In this document: positions 40,152-48,890 of the stretch, piece by piece | Layout: the number at the start of each line of letters is the position of its first letter | Numbering within the stretch: the stretch's first letter is position 1 | Source of the DNA: DATHTC01 sp035456465 | Lineage (GTDB): Bacteria > Actinomycetota > Thermoleophilia > Gaiellales > Gaiellaceae | Assembly (NCBI GenBank): GCA_035456465.1 | Contig: DATIDD010000032.1 | Coordinates: 1-64,000 of the forward strand | Direction of reading: 5' to 3' | DNA length: 64,000 nt | Notes under the pieces: generated by a model | Seen by the model: the letters and a program-made list of their open reading frames with translations, nothing else | The model's database searches: none | Told to the model about the DNA's origin: nothing | Program-made: the position numbers and the translations under genes

Positions 40152-41784
40152 GCTCTCCCTCCGCCAGCGTCGCGAGGAACTCCTCGCCGCCGAGCATCCG
40201 CTCGAGCTCCCGTCGCCGCTCGCCCCCGTCGAGGGCCTCGATCGTCGTGTGCGTCGGGTCGCCCGGGATCTTCTCGACGCGGAAGTGCCGGGCGGCGAGG
40301 CTCGCGATCTGCGGCAGGTGCGTGATCGTGAGCACCTGCGCGTGCTCGCCGAGCCTGCGCAGCGCCTCGCCCACCGCGGTCGCCGTGCGGCCGCCGATGC
40401 CGGCGTCGATCTCGTCGAACACGAGCGTGTGCCCGCCGGCGACGGCGGCGATCGCGAGCGCCACCCGGGAGAGCTCGCCGCCCGACGCCGTCTCCGCCAC
40501 CGGGCCGAACGCCAGCCCGGGGTTCGGCCGGACGAGGAACGCAGCCTCGTCGGCGCCCCCCGCGGACGGCTCGCGGTCGTGGAGCTCGACGCGGAACTCG
40601 CCCTCCCCCATGCCGACATCGCGGAGCTGCTCCGCGACGGCCGCCGCGAAGGCGTCGGCGGCCGCACGGCGCGCCTGCCGGAGCTCTCCGGCGACGACGC
40701 CCACGCGTGCCTCGGCGGCCGCGACCGCGTCGCGTGCCGCCGCCGCGGGGTCGCCGGTCTCGTCGATCGCCGCCAGTTCCTCCCGCGCCTCGGCCGCGCG
40801 CGTGAGCAGCTCGTCGTAGCTCTCGCAGCGGAACCGCCGGCGCAGGTCGGCGAAGCGCTCGAGCTCCGCCTCGACCTGCTCGAGGCGCCCGGGCTCGGCC
40901 GCGAGCGCGTCGAGGAACGCACGCAGCTCCGAGGCCGTCTCGCGCAGGCGGAGCTCGACGTCGCGAAGCTCCTCGCCCGTCCGCGCGAGCTCCGGCGCCA
41001 GCGACTCGAGGCCCGCCAGCGCCCGCTCCGCGCGCGCCGCGAGCCCCGCAGCGCCGTCGCCGTCCTCCGGCGCGAGCGCGGCGGCCGCGGCGGAGGCGCC
41101 GGCCGCGAGCTCGCCCACGTGCCGGAGACGCTCGCGCTCGGCGCGCAGCGCCTCCTCGGCGCCCGGCTCGAGGCCCGCCGCGTCCTCGGCGAGCGCCCGC
41201 AGCTCCGCCACGCGCGCACGCCCGTGCTCGGCGTCGCGGGTGACCTCCTCCCAGCGCCGCCGCGCCGCCTGCAGCTCCCGCCACGCGTCCCGCATCTCGG
41301 CGCGTCGCCGCACCTGCTCGTCGCCGACGAAGGCGTCGAGGACGTCGAGCTGGTACGAGGGCCGCGCGAGCCGGCGCTGCTCGAACTGGCCGGACATCGC
41401 GATGAGCCGCTCGGCCGCCGTGGCGACGTCCTCGCGCGCGGCGCTCCGCCCCCACGCGTACGCACGCGTGCGGCCGTCGGCGAACACGCGCCGCGCCAGC
41501 ACGAGGCCGTCCTCGCCCTCCGGCCGCAGCTCGGCGAGCCCTTCGAGCCGCTCGTCCTCGAGCAGCCCCTCGGGCAGGTCGAGCTCGGCCTCGACGTACG
41601 CCTCCGGGGCGTCCGGGCCGACGTAGGAGGCGTCGCCCCTCGCCCCGAGGAGGAGCCCGATCGCCTGCGCGAGGATCGTCTTCCCGGCGCCCGTCTCGCC
41701 GGTGATCGCGTTGAGCCCGCCGGCGAGCTCGAGCTCCGCGTCCCGGATGAGCACGAGGTTCTCGATGCGGAGCCTACGTAGCAA
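40144..41784 (-). CDS. recN: DNA repair protein RecN
   Basis: A 546-residue SMC-like ATPase. N-terminal half: LRRLRIENLVLIRDAELELA with Walker A in AITGETGAGKTILAQAIGLL. The middle is a long Ala/Glu/Arg-rich coiled coil. C-terminal half: signature SGGELSRVALAIAAV and Walker B LVFDEIDAGIGGRTA, then THLPQIASLA. It acts in recombinational repair of double-strand breaks. TTG start overlaps the nadK end by 11 bases. Order tlyA-nadK-recN-steA-mctB matches mycobacteria. Confidence 0.95.
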   Translation of the reverse strand: MLRRLRIENLVLIRDAELELAGGLNAITGETGAGKTILAQAIGLLLGARGDASYVGPDAPEAYVEAELDLPEGLLEDERLEGLAELRPEGEDGLVLARRVFADGRTRAYAWGRSAAREDVATAAERLIAMSGQFEQRRLARPSYQLDVLDAFVGDEQVRRRAEMRDAWRELQAARRRWEEVTRDAEHGRARVAELRALAEDAAGLEPGAEEALRAERERLRHVGELAAGASAAAAALAPEDGDGAAGLAARAERALAGLESLAPELARTGEELRDVELRLRETASELRAFLDALAAEPGRLEQVEAELERFADLRRRFRCESYDELLTRAAEAREELAAIDETGDPAAAARDAVAAAEARVGVVAGELRQARRAAADAFAAAVAEQLRDVGMGEGEFRVELHDREPSAGGADEAAFLVRPNPGLAFGPVAETASGGELSRVALAIAAVAGGHTLVFDEIDAGIGGRTATAVGEALRRLGEHAQVLTITHLPQIASLAARHFRVEKIPGDPTHTTIEALDGGERRRELERMLGGEEFLATLAEGERG

Positions 41785-42637
41785 AGGTCTCGCGGTAGCG
41801 CCGGAAGAACGACCGTTCGGAGAGGATCCCGAGCGACGCGCGCTGGTCGTCGATCCGGATCGCGACCTCGGCGTCGGGGCCGAGCTCGGCGACGGCGTGG
41901 CCGTCCACGAGCACGACGATCCCGACGTCGGTCGTGTGGTTCACCACCTCGAGCAGCGCGCCCTTGGGCACGACCATCGGCCGCGCGTGCAGGGAGTGCG
42001 GCGCGACGAACGTGATCGCCATCGCCTCGAGCCCCCACACGAGCACGGGGCCCCCGTTCGAGAGGTTGTACGCCGTCGAGCCGGCAGGGGTCGCGACGAT
42101 CATCCCGTCGCAAGGCTGCGTGCCGAGGTCCTCGCCGCCGATCGACCACGCCAGCTCGACCATGCGGCCGACGTCGGCGCTGCGCACGACGACGTCGTTG
42201 ACGGCCACGCGAGAGCCGCCGGCGACGTCGACGGCGAGCGTGGGCAGCTCGAGCACGGCGTAGTCGCCGCGGAAGGCGCGGGCGAGGCCGGACTCCATCT
42301 CCTCGGCCCGGATCGCGCAGAGGAAGCCGACACGGCCGAAGTTGACGCCGAGCACCGGGATCCCGGTGCCGAGGAAGCGGTTGAGGGCGCGCAGCATCGT
42401 CCCGTCGCCGCCGAGCACGACCGCGATGTCCGCGGTGTCGAGCGCCGCGTGCCCGTCGGTGCGGCCGTGCTTCGCGCGCTCCTCCGCCGGCAGCAGCAGC
42501 TCGACGCCGTGCCCGCGCGCGACCGTCTCGAGGCGCTCGAGCGCAGGGCCGATCACGCCCGACTTCCCGTGCGTGATCACCGCCGCGCGGCGGACGGCCT
42601 CACGGGACGGCGCGTGCGATCCGGTCGTCGATGTCAT
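41774..42637 (-). CDS. nadK: NAD kinase
   Basis: A 287-residue NAD kinase that makes NADP+. Motifs: AVVLGGDGTMLRALN (GGDGT), VNDVVV in place of the usual NE/D block, and CDGMIVATPAGSTAYNLSNG followed by GGPVL. C-terminal strands end GILSERSFFRRYRETF. ATG 42637 lies inside the tlyA 3' end (38-base overlap), so it is co-translated. Confidence 0.95.
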   Translation of the reverse strand: MTSTTGSHAPSREAVRRAAVITHGKSGVIGPALERLETVARGHGVELLLPAEERAKHGRTDGHAALDTADIAVVLGGDGTMLRALNRFLGTGIPVLGVNFGRVGFLCAIRAEEMESGLARAFRGDYAVLELPTLAVDVAGGSRVAVNDVVVRSADVGRMVELAWSIGGEDLGTQPCDGMIVATPAGSTAYNLSNGGPVLVWGLEAMAITFVAPHSLHARPMVVPKGALLEVVNHTTDVGIVVLVDGHAVAELGPDAEVAIRIDDQRASLGILSERSFFRRYRETFAT

Positions 42638-43367
42638 CGTCGAGGGCTGCGTGCGGGTCGTGGACGAGGTGCAGGAACACCTCGCGGTTCCCCTTGGGTC
42701 CCGGCACGCCGGAGTCTACGACGCCGACGGCCCGCGCCTCCCACGCGAGCGCGGCCTCCGCCACCTCGCGGACGACCCGCCGGCGGACGGCGGGGTCGCG
42801 CACCACGCCGCCCCTCGGGACGTCGGCGCGACCCGCCTCGAACTGGGGCTTCACGAGCACGACCGCCTGCCACCCGGGCGCGGCCAGGCGGAGCGCCGGC
42901 GGGAGCGCCGTGCGGACGGAGATGAAGGAGACGTCGCAGACCACGATCTGGGGCGCGAACGGGAGCTCCGTCAGGCCGCGGACGTTCGTCCGCTCCAGCA
43001 CCGTGACCCTCGGGTCGTCGCGGAGGCGCGGGTGCAGCTGTCCGTAGCCGACGTCGAGGGCGACGACCCGCGCGGCGCCGCGCTGGAGGAGCACGTCCGT
43101 GAACCCGCCCGTCGAGGCGCCGACGTCGAGCGCGTCGAGGCCGCGCACGTCGATCCCGAAGGCGTCGAGCGCGTTCGCGAGCTTGTCGCCGCCGCGGGAG
43201 ACGTACTGCGGGCCGCGCTCGACCTCGAGCGAGACGTCGTCCTCGAGCTGCTGCCCCGGCTTCTGCACGCCCGGGACGAGCCCCGCGAGCACGAGCGCCT
43301 GCGCCTGGGCCCGGCTCTCCGCGAGCCCCCGCTCGACGAGGAGCACGTCGGCGCGCTTCTTCGCCAC
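42600..43367 (-). CDS. tlyA: TlyA family rRNA 2'-O-methyltransferase (hemolysin-like)
   Basis: A 255-residue protein: an S4 RNA-binding domain (KRADVLLVERGLAESRAQAQ) and an FtsJ-type Rossmann methyltransferase (LDVGASTGGFTDVLLQRGA, VALDVGYGQLHP, VVCDVSFISVRTALPP, VVLVKPQFEAGR). TlyA methylates 16S/23S rRNA at the capreomycin-relevant cytidines in mycobacteria. GTG start with TAGCCT seven bases upstream suggests a leaderless transcript for tlyA-nadK-recN-steA. Confidence 0.94.
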   Translation of the reverse strand: MAKKRADVLLVERGLAESRAQAQALVLAGLVPGVQKPGQQLEDDVSLEVERGPQYVSRGGDKLANALDAFGIDVRGLDALDVGASTGGFTDVLLQRGAARVVALDVGYGQLHPRLRDDPRVTVLERTNVRGLTELPFAPQIVVCDVSFISVRTALPPALRLAAPGWQAVVLVKPQFEAGRADVPRGGVVRDPAVRRRVVREVAEAALAWEARAVGVVDSGVPGPKGNREVFLHLVHDPHAALDDDIDDRIARAVP

Positions 43368-43374
43368 GGGCCAG

Positions 43375-43380
43375 AGGCTA
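43375..43380 (-). promoter_or_regulatory. Leaderless -10 of tlyA
   Basis: TAGCCT on the minus strand, seven bases before the tlyA GTG at 43367. Confidence 0.5.
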
Positions 43381-43425
43381 GCGGGGTGCCGCGGCAGCGC
43401 CAGTGGCCGGGCGGGCCGTGACAGG

Positions 43426-44199
43426 CTACGACGTTCGCGCGACGAGGCTCTCGACCAGCTCCGCGAGCACCGACGTGTCCGCCGGCACCGCGTCGAGCGC
43501 CCGCAGCGCCCGCGCCGCCGCCTCGTCCGCCGCCGTGCGCGTCCAGGCCTCCCCGCGCGTCGCCACGTACCCGTCGCCGTCGAGCAGGTCGTCCACCGTC
43601 TGGAACAGGAGGCCGAGCTCGCCGCCGAACGCGCGCCACGGCGGCTGCGAGGCCTCGGCGACGCCGGCGGCCCAGAGGCCGCACCCGACCGCGGCGTCGA
43701 ACAGCCGCCCCGTCTTCAGCCGGTTCAGCAGGTCCTCGTCGGCGCGGTCGCCGGTCACGTCGAGGTACTGGCCGCCGATCATCCCGAGCGTCGCCTGCGC
43801 GAGCTCGCGCGCGACCGCCGGCGTGCCGTAGGAGAGCGCGAGCCGGAATGCCTCTGCGAGGAGCCCGTCCCCGGCGAGCACGGCCACGGCCTCGCCGTAG
43901 CGGACGTGCACCGTCGGGCGCCCGCGGCGCTCGTCGTCGTCGTCGAGGGCCGGCAGGTCGTCGTGGACGAGCGAGAACGAGTGGACGAGCTCGACCGCGG
44001 CGGCGGCCGGCAGCGCCTGCTCGGCCGCGACCCCGGCCGCCTCGGCGGTCGCGAGGCAGAGCACCGGCCGCACGCGCTTCCCGCCGCCGGCGAGCGCGTA
44101 GCGGAGGGGCTCCTCGAGCCCGTGCAGCTCGGGCGTCAGCGCGAGCTCGTCGAGGTACCCGTCGACGAGGGCGCGTAGCTCGTCAGGCCGGCGGAGCAG
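43426..44199 (-). CDS. ispA: Polyprenyl (farnesyl/geranylgeranyl) diphosphate synthase, apparent CTG start
   Basis: About 257 residues. First Asp-rich motif DDLPALDDDDERRG; GGKRVRPVL ahead of it; QTVDDLLDGDG is the second Asp-rich motif; VELVHSFSLVHDD. It condenses IPP with allylic diphosphates to C15-C20 chains. The first GTG (44073) would cut through the conserved GGGKRVRP, so the start must be upstream; CTG 44199 is in frame, six bases after GGGAGG and inside the xseB end, and yields a normal N-terminus (LRALVDGYLDELA). No ATG, GTG or TTG is available. Between xseB and tlyA, as in Bacillus, but dxs is missing. Confidence 0.9.
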   Translation of the reverse strand: MLRRPDELRALVDGYLDELALTPELHGLEEPLRYALAGGGKRVRPVLCLATAEAAGVAAEQALPAAAAVELVHSFSLVHDDLPALDDDDERRGRPTVHVRYGEAVAVLAGDGLLAEAFRLALSYGTPAVARELAQATLGMIGGQYLDVTGDRADEDLLNRLKTGRLFDAAVGCGLWAAGVAEASQPPWRAFGGELGLLFQTVDDLLDGDGYVATRGEAWTRTAADEAAARALRALDAVPADTSVLAELVESLVARTS

Positions 44200-44389
44200 C
44201 TTCGGCCTCCCGCCGCGCCCGCTGGAGCTCGGCCTCGACCTCCTTCGCCAGCTCGGAGAGCCGGGTCAGCGCGTCGATCGCACCGTCGACGTCCTCCGAC
44301 TCGGCGAGCCGCTCGAGGTCGGCGCGCGTCTCCTCGAGCTTCGCGAGCAGCTCCTCCGCACGCTGGAGGGACTCCCCGGCCGCCATCAC
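44183..44389 (-). CDS. xseB: Exodeoxyribonuclease VII small subunit
   Basis: A 68-residue helical protein: SLQRAEELLAKLEETRADLE, then DGAIDALTRLSELAKEVEAE, matching XseB. It normally binds the large subunit XseA to degrade single-stranded DNA. XseA usually lies immediately upstream; here nusB does, so xseA is elsewhere or lost. Its ATG overlaps the nusB stop (4 bases), and ispA starts inside its last codons. Confidence 0.85.
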   Translation of the reverse strand: MMAAGESLQRAEELLAKLEETRADLERLAESEDVDGAIDALTRLSELAKEVEAELQRARREAEAAPPA

Positions 44390-44784
44390 GCCACCCGCTC
44401 GCGCACGGCGCGGCCGAGGATCCCGTTCACGAGCTTCGCCGCGTCGTCGCTCGCGTACCGCTTCGACAGGCGCACCGCCTCGTCGATCGCCACCTCCATC
44501 GGCACGTCTCCCTTCTCCAGCTCCTTCAGGGCGATGCGAAGGACGTTGCGCTCCACGGCGCCGAGCCGGTCGGCCGACCAGTCCTCGGCGTACTCGCCGA
44601 TCGCCGCGTCCAGGCGTGCCGCGTCAGCGCAGACCTCGCGCGCGAGCGCGAGCGCCCACGGGTCGACGTCGCCGCCGTACAGCGAGCCGAGGTCCTGCCC
44701 GGTCACGTCCCACTGAAACAGGAGGACGAGCGCGGCGCGGCGCGCCTGCCGCCGCGAGGTGCCGCCCGCGCGCGGCCGGCTCAC
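44386..44784 (-). CDS. nusB: Transcription antitermination factor NusB
   Basis: A 132-residue all-helical RNA-binding protein with the family start SRRQARRAALVLLFQWD, DRLGAVERNVLRIALKEL, VAIDEAVRLSKRYASDDAAK and FVNG-like LVNGILGRAV. It binds boxA with NusE during rRNA antitermination. GTG 44784 overlaps the Asp23 gene stop (GTGA). Confidence 0.95.
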   Translation of the reverse strand: MSRPRAGGTSRRQARRAALVLLFQWDVTGQDLGSLYGGDVDPWALALAREVCADAARLDAAIGEYAEDWSADRLGAVERNVLRIALKELEKGDVPMEVAIDEAVRLSKRYASDDAAKLVNGILGRAVRERVA

Positions 44785-45089
44785 GTGTCGAGCTCCTCGA
44801 CGGCGACGTCCACGGCGGTGGTCTCGACCCCGCACATCGTCCGGAGCGCGTCGTGCACGCGCTGCTGGACCTCCTCGGCGACGTCGGGCAGGACCTCGCC
44901 GTAGCGCACCGCCAGCTCGAGCGAGACGCGGGCGCTGCCGTCGTCGACCTCGATCTCGAGGCCGCGCTTGGGCCGGCGCGCGCGGGCGCCGTCGACGGTC
45001 TGGACCGCGCCGAGGACGACCTGCGAGAGCGCGCCGCCGGTGACGGTGATCGTCCCGGCGTCGTCCGTGATCGTGTGCGTGTCGCTCAT
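44781..45089 (-). CDS. Asp23/Gls24 family envelope stress-type protein
   Basis: A 102-residue Asp23/Gls24 (YqhY-like) protein: GTITVTGGALSQVVLGAVQTVDGA, then a beta-alpha core VSLELAVRYGEVLPDVAEEV and QQRVHDALRTMCGVET. In Bacillus yqhY sits at exactly this place, between accC and nusB, and its loss perturbs acetyl-CoA carboxylase; a similar link is plausible here. Function not settled. Confidence 0.88.
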   Translation of the reverse strand: MSDTHTITDDAGTITVTGGALSQVVLGAVQTVDGARARRPKRGLEIEVDDGSARVSLELAVRYGEVLPDVAEEVQQRVHDALRTMCGVETTAVDVAVEELDT

Positions 45090-45108
45090 CGTCGCGCGTC
45101 CGCGGCGC

Positions 45109-46458
45109 TCACCGCGAGACCGCGGCCAGCTCCGCCTCCGCAAGGTAGCCCGTGTGGTACTCGCCCGTCCGGAAGGCCCGCGAGTCGAGGATCTCGGCGG
45201 CCGCGGCCCGCGTCGTCGGCACGCCGTCGACCTCGAGCTCGCCGAGGGCCCGCAGCGCCCGCTCGATCGCCGCGGGACGGTCGGCGTCCCACACGACGAG
45301 CTTCGCGAGCAGCGAGTCGTAGTGCGGCGGCACCTCGAGGCCGTCCTCGAGATGGGTGTCGACGCGGACGCCCGGCCCGCCGGGGACGCGGAAGCGCGTG
45401 ACGCGCCCGGGCGCGGGGGCGAACCCGCGCGCGGGATCCTCGGCGTTGATCCGCACCTCGATCGCGTGCCCGCGCCTCGGCGCGCGTCCTTCGAGCGCGA
45501 GCGGCTCGCCGGCCGCGACGCGAAGCTGCTCCCGCACGAGGTCGATGCCCGTGACGAGCTCGCTCACCGGGTGCTCCACCTGGAGCCGCGCGTTCAGCTC
45601 GATGAAGTAGAAGCCCCCGTCGGGACCGAGCAGGAACTCGAACGTGCCCGCGTTGACGTAGCCGATCGCGCGGCAGGCGCGCTCGGCCGCCGCCTCCATC
45701 GCCTCGCGCGTCTCCGGGTCGAGCGCGGGCGACGGCGACTCCTCGATCAGCTTCTGGTGGCGCCGCTGGATCGAGCACTCGCGCTCGCCGAGCGTCAGCA
45801 CGCGGCCGTGCGCGTCGCACAGCACCTGGATCTCGACGTGCCGCGCGGGGACGACCGCCTTCTCGAGGTACAGCGACGCGTCGCCGAACGCGCCCTGCGC
45901 CTCGGCGGCCGCCGTCGCGTAGGCGGCGTCCAGCGCTTCCGGAGAGTCGACGAGGCGCATGCCCTTGCCGCCGCCCCCCGCCGCGGCCTTGAGCAGCACC
46001 GGGTAGCCGAGCTCGGCGGCCGCGTCCCGGACGTCGGCCCGGGAGGCGCCGCCGTCCGTCCCCGGAACGAGCGGCACGCCCGCCGCCCCGAGCTCCCGCT
46101 TCGCGCGCGCCTTGTCGCCCATCCGCTCCATCACCTCCGCGGGGGGCCCGACGAACACGAGGTCGTTGTCGGCGCACGCCCGCGCGAACTCCGCGTTCTC
46201 GGCGAGGAACCCGTAGCCCGGGTGGACCGCCTCGCAGCCCGTCGTCTCGGCGGCGGCGATCAGCGAGCGGATGTCGAGGTAGCTGTGCGCGGCGCTCGGC
46301 GGGCCGATGCACACCGCTCTGTCGGCGAGCCTCACGTGCGGCGACTCGGCGTCGGCCGTGGAGTAGACCGCCACCGCCTCCACCCCGAGCTCGCGACAGG
46401 CGCGGATCACGCGCACCGCGATCTCGCCGCGGTTCGCTACGAGGACGCGGTCGAACAC
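45109..46458 (-). CDS. accC: Biotin carboxylase subunit AccC
   Basis: A 449-residue biotin carboxylase. N-terminal FDRVLVANRGEIAVRVIRAC, VHPGYGFLAENAEFA, the glycine loop KAAAGGGGKGMRLV, CSIQRRHQKLIEESPSP, and FYFIELNARLQVEHPVSE with the catalytic Glu/Asn/Arg set. It carboxylates biotin on the carrier protein with ATP and bicarbonate. GTG start is contiguous with the stop of the upstream biotin-carrier fusion, so they form one enzyme unit; no accA/accD-type carboxyltransferase is in the window. Confidence 0.96.
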   Translation of the reverse strand: MFDRVLVANRGEIAVRVIRACRELGVEAVAVYSTADAESPHVRLADRAVCIGPPSAAHSYLDIRSLIAAAETTGCEAVHPGYGFLAENAEFARACADNDLVFVGPPAEVMERMGDKARAKRELGAAGVPLVPGTDGGASRADVRDAAAELGYPVLLKAAAGGGGKGMRLVDSPEALDAAYATAAAEAQGAFGDASLYLEKAVVPARHVEIQVLCDAHGRVLTLGERECSIQRRHQKLIEESPSPALDPETREAMEAAAERACRAIGYVNAGTFEFLLGPDGGFYFIELNARLQVEHPVSELVTGIDLVREQLRVAAGEPLALEGRAPRRGHAIEVRINAEDPARGFAPAPGRVTRFRVPGGPGVRVDTHLEDGLEVPPHYDSLLAKLVVWDADRPAAIERALRALGELEVDGVPTTRAAAAEILDSRAFRTGEYHTGYLAEAELAAVSR

Positions 46459-48273
46459 CTACACTGCGTCCAGAGGCCTGCCGTCGAGGCGCTCCAGCTC
46501 GAACAGGAGCTGGCCGAACTCGACCGGGGCGCCGTTGTCGGCGTGGACGGCGCGCACCACGGCGTCGAGGTCGGACTTCAGCTCGTTGAACAGCTTCATC
46601 GCCTCCAGCACGCATAGCGTCTGTCCGGCGGTGACGACGTCCCCGACCTCCACGAACGGCGGCGCGCCCGGCTCCGGTGCGCGGTAGAAGACGCCGACCA
46701 TCGGCGACTCGACCCGGACGAACGCGTCGCTTCGCGGCCCCACCGGCGCGAGCTCGGGCTCGTCGACGGCGAGCGGGGTCGCGGGGACGACGGCCGCGTC
46801 CGCAGTGCCCTCCTCGGTGCGCCGGACGGTCACCCGCAGGTCGCTCTCCTCGATCGTGACCTCCGCGATGGCCGACTCCTGGACGATGCGGACGAGCTCG
46901 CGGATCCGCTCGGCGCGGTCCTGGTCGACCGCGCCGCCGGTGAGCTGCTCGTCGCGGGTCGCGCGGCCGCGGATCGACTGGAGCAGCGGCTCGGCGTCGT
47001 CGCCGAAGAGCGCCAGCAGGAGCAGCTCCTCCTCGCTCGCCGCGAGCCCGCCGGCCTGCGTGCGCAGCTCCTCGAGCAGGGCGGGGGGCTGCGGCTGCGG
47101 CTCCCCGTTGGACAGCAGCTGCACCGCCCGCTCCACGACCGGGTCGACGCGCCCGGGCGGCTCGCCGTAGCGGCCGAGCACGAGGTCGCGGAGCTCGTCG
47201 ACGACGACGACCCACCGCTGCGCCGAGAGCACGTGGAGGAGCGCCTGGGAGGCGAGCACCTGGCCGATCGGGGCCGCGAGCGGCGGCATCCCCGCCTCCA
47301 GCCGGATCCGGGCGAGCTCGTCGAGCACCTCGTCGATGCGGTCGCCGGCGGCGTTCGCGTGCAGGTTCGCGTCGAGGCCCGCCACGAGCCCGGCCGGGAG
47401 CGCGTACTCCGCGGCCCGCACCGCGATCCGCGGCGCAAGCGGCGCGACCGGGTCGTCGCCGATGTGCTCGTCGACGAGCTCGGAGGCCCGCCACAGCGCG
47501 GGCACGTCGACGCCCGCGTCCATCCCGAGCCCTGTCAGCGCCTGCGAGAGCGACTCGCCCGAGACGCGGTAGAGCGACAGCGCGACGGGGTAGACGGCCG
47601 CGGCGAGCAGGTCGGCGCCGGCGCGCGCGGCCTCGATCGCGCACGCGAGCGCGGCCCCGCCGGCGCCCTGGAAGTAGACGCCGACCGGTAGCCCGCCCGC
47701 CTCCTTCAGCCGGTGGACGAGCTCCCCGGCGCGGTGCGGCTCGAGCGACCCGGTCGGGTCGTGCAGGAGGATCCGCGCGGCACCGAGCTCGGGCAGCCTG
47801 CGCGCCCCCTCGACGAGCGTCTCGGTCTCGCCGGTGACTCCGGAGCTGTAGACGAGGCCGCCGTCGAACTCGCAGCCGGCGTCGGCGATCGCCTGCGCCG
47901 CCTCGCGGAGGTTGGAGACGTCGTTCAGCGGGTCGTGCAGCCGGAAGACGTCGATCCCGTTCTCCGCGGCGGTCGAGACGAAGCGCTTGACGAAGTCGCC
48001 GGTGACCGGGTGCGAGCCGACGAGGAAGCGCCCGCGGAGCGCCATCCCGAGCGGCGTCTCGACCCGCGCCTTGAGCGCGCGGATGCGCTCCCAAGGGCTC
48101 TCGACGCCGCGCCGGACGGCCGTGTCGAAGACGCCGCCGCCCGAGACCTCCAGGTACGCGAGGCCGGCGCCGTCGAGGATGTCGGCGAGGCGGAGCAGCT
48201 CGGCCGTCGGGATGCGGCCGGCGAGCGGCTCCTGTCCGAGCAGGCGGATCGTGGTGTCGGCGAGGCGCGGCAC
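46459..48273 (-). CDS. accB: Biotin carboxyl carrier protein fused to a degenerate carboxyltransferase barrel
   Basis: A 604-residue fusion. The C-terminal 75 residues are a standard AccB biotinyl domain (SPMVGVFYRAPEPGAPPFVE with its thumb, and EAMKLFNEL with Lys560). The preceding 450 residues align in order with the pyruvate carboxylase/oxaloacetate decarboxylase carboxyltransferase (ADTTIR, ENGIDVFRLHDPLNDVSNL, ANLHANAAGDRIDEVLDEL). All four metal-ligand positions differ: Leu11 for Asp, His171 for the carbamyl-Lys, Tyr200 and Gln202 for the two His. The barrel therefore cannot use the known metal mechanism and may be a scaffold or regulator. GTG start chosen by family alignment. Followed directly by accC. 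Confidence 0.85.
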   Translation of the reverse strand: MPRLADTTIRLLGQEPLAGRIPTAELLRLADILDGAGLAYLEVSGGGVFDTAVRRGVESPWERIRALKARVETPLGMALRGRFLVGSHPVTGDFVKRFVSTAAENGIDVFRLHDPLNDVSNLREAAQAIADAGCEFDGGLVYSSGVTGETETLVEGARRLPELGAARILLHDPTGSLEPHRAGELVHRLKEAGGLPVGVYFQGAGGAALACAIEAARAGADLLAAAVYPVALSLYRVSGESLSQALTGLGMDAGVDVPALWRASELVDEHIGDDPVAPLAPRIAVRAAEYALPAGLVAGLDANLHANAAGDRIDEVLDELARIRLEAGMPPLAAPIGQVLASQALLHVLSAQRWVVVVDELRDLVLGRYGEPPGRVDPVVERAVQLLSNGEPQPQPPALLEELRTQAGGLAASEEELLLLALFGDDAEPLLQSIRGRATRDEQLTGGAVDQDRAERIRELVRIVQESAIAEVTIEESDLRVTVRRTEEGTADAAVVPATPLAVDEPELAPVGPRSDAFVRVESPMVGVFYRAPEPGAPPFVEVGDVVTAGQTLCVLEAMKLFNELKSDLDAVVRAVHADNGAPVEFGQLLFELERLDGRPLDAV

Positions 48274-48314
48274 GCCCGTGGAGACTAGTGCCTCGAGGAA
48301 CGACCCGGCCGCCG

Positions 48315-48881
48315 CTAGGCGCGGCTGATGTAGCGGCGTTCCTTGGGGTCGACCTTGACCCGGTCGCCGGGGTTCACGAACAGCGGCACCTGGACGACTG
48401 CTCCGGTCTCGAGCGTCGCGGGCTTGGTCACGTTCGAGACGGTGTCGCCCTTCACGCCCGGCTCGGTCTCGGCCACCGTCAGCTCCACCGACGCGGGCAG
48501 CTGCAACCCCCCGGGCCGCCCGTCGACGGTCAGCATCTGCACCGAGCTCGACGGCTGGAGGAACGCCAGCTCGTCCTCGACCGAGGCGCGCGGAAGGCCG
48601 AACTGCTCGAACGTCTCCTCGTCCATGAACACGACCTCGTCCCCCGAGTCGTAGAGGTACTGCACCTGCTTCACCTCGGTGTGCACGCGCGGCATCTTCT
48701 CGCCTGCGCGGAAGGTGCGGTCGACCACGGCGCCCGTGGCGAGGCTCTTCAGCTTCGTCCGCACGAACGCGCCGCCCTTGCCGGGCTTCACGTGCTGGAA
48801 CTCGACGATGCGCCACACCGCGCCGTCGAGCTCGACGTGCATCCCGTTCCGGAACTGCGCGGTGGAGACGACCTCGGCCAC
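48315..48881 (-). CDS. efp: Translation elongation factor P
   Basis: A 188-residue EF-P with three beta domains: STAQFRNGMHVELDGAVWRI, FQHVKPGKGGAFVRTKLKSL (the loop with the modifiable Lys, PGKGGA), and the C-terminal GDRVKVDPKERRYISRA. It relieves ribosome stalling at polyproline. GTG start; TACACT lies nine bases upstream. Order pepP-efp-accB-accC is shared with Bacillus. Confidence 0.97.
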   Translation of the reverse strand: MAEVVSTAQFRNGMHVELDGAVWRIVEFQHVKPGKGGAFVRTKLKSLATGAVVDRTFRAGEKMPRVHTEVKQVQYLYDSGDEVVFMDEETFEQFGLPRASVEDELAFLQPSSSVQMLTVDGRPGGLQLPASVELTVAETEPGVKGDTVSNVTKPATLETGAVVQVPLFVNPGDRVKVDPKERRYISRA

Positions 48882-48890
48882 GGCGGGGCG

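Noticed and set aside
46459..48273. Active pyruvate carboxylase or oxaloacetate decarboxylase subunit
   Set aside because: All four metal-ligand residues of the carboxyltransferase site are replaced, and the biotinyl domain is of AccB type next to accC.
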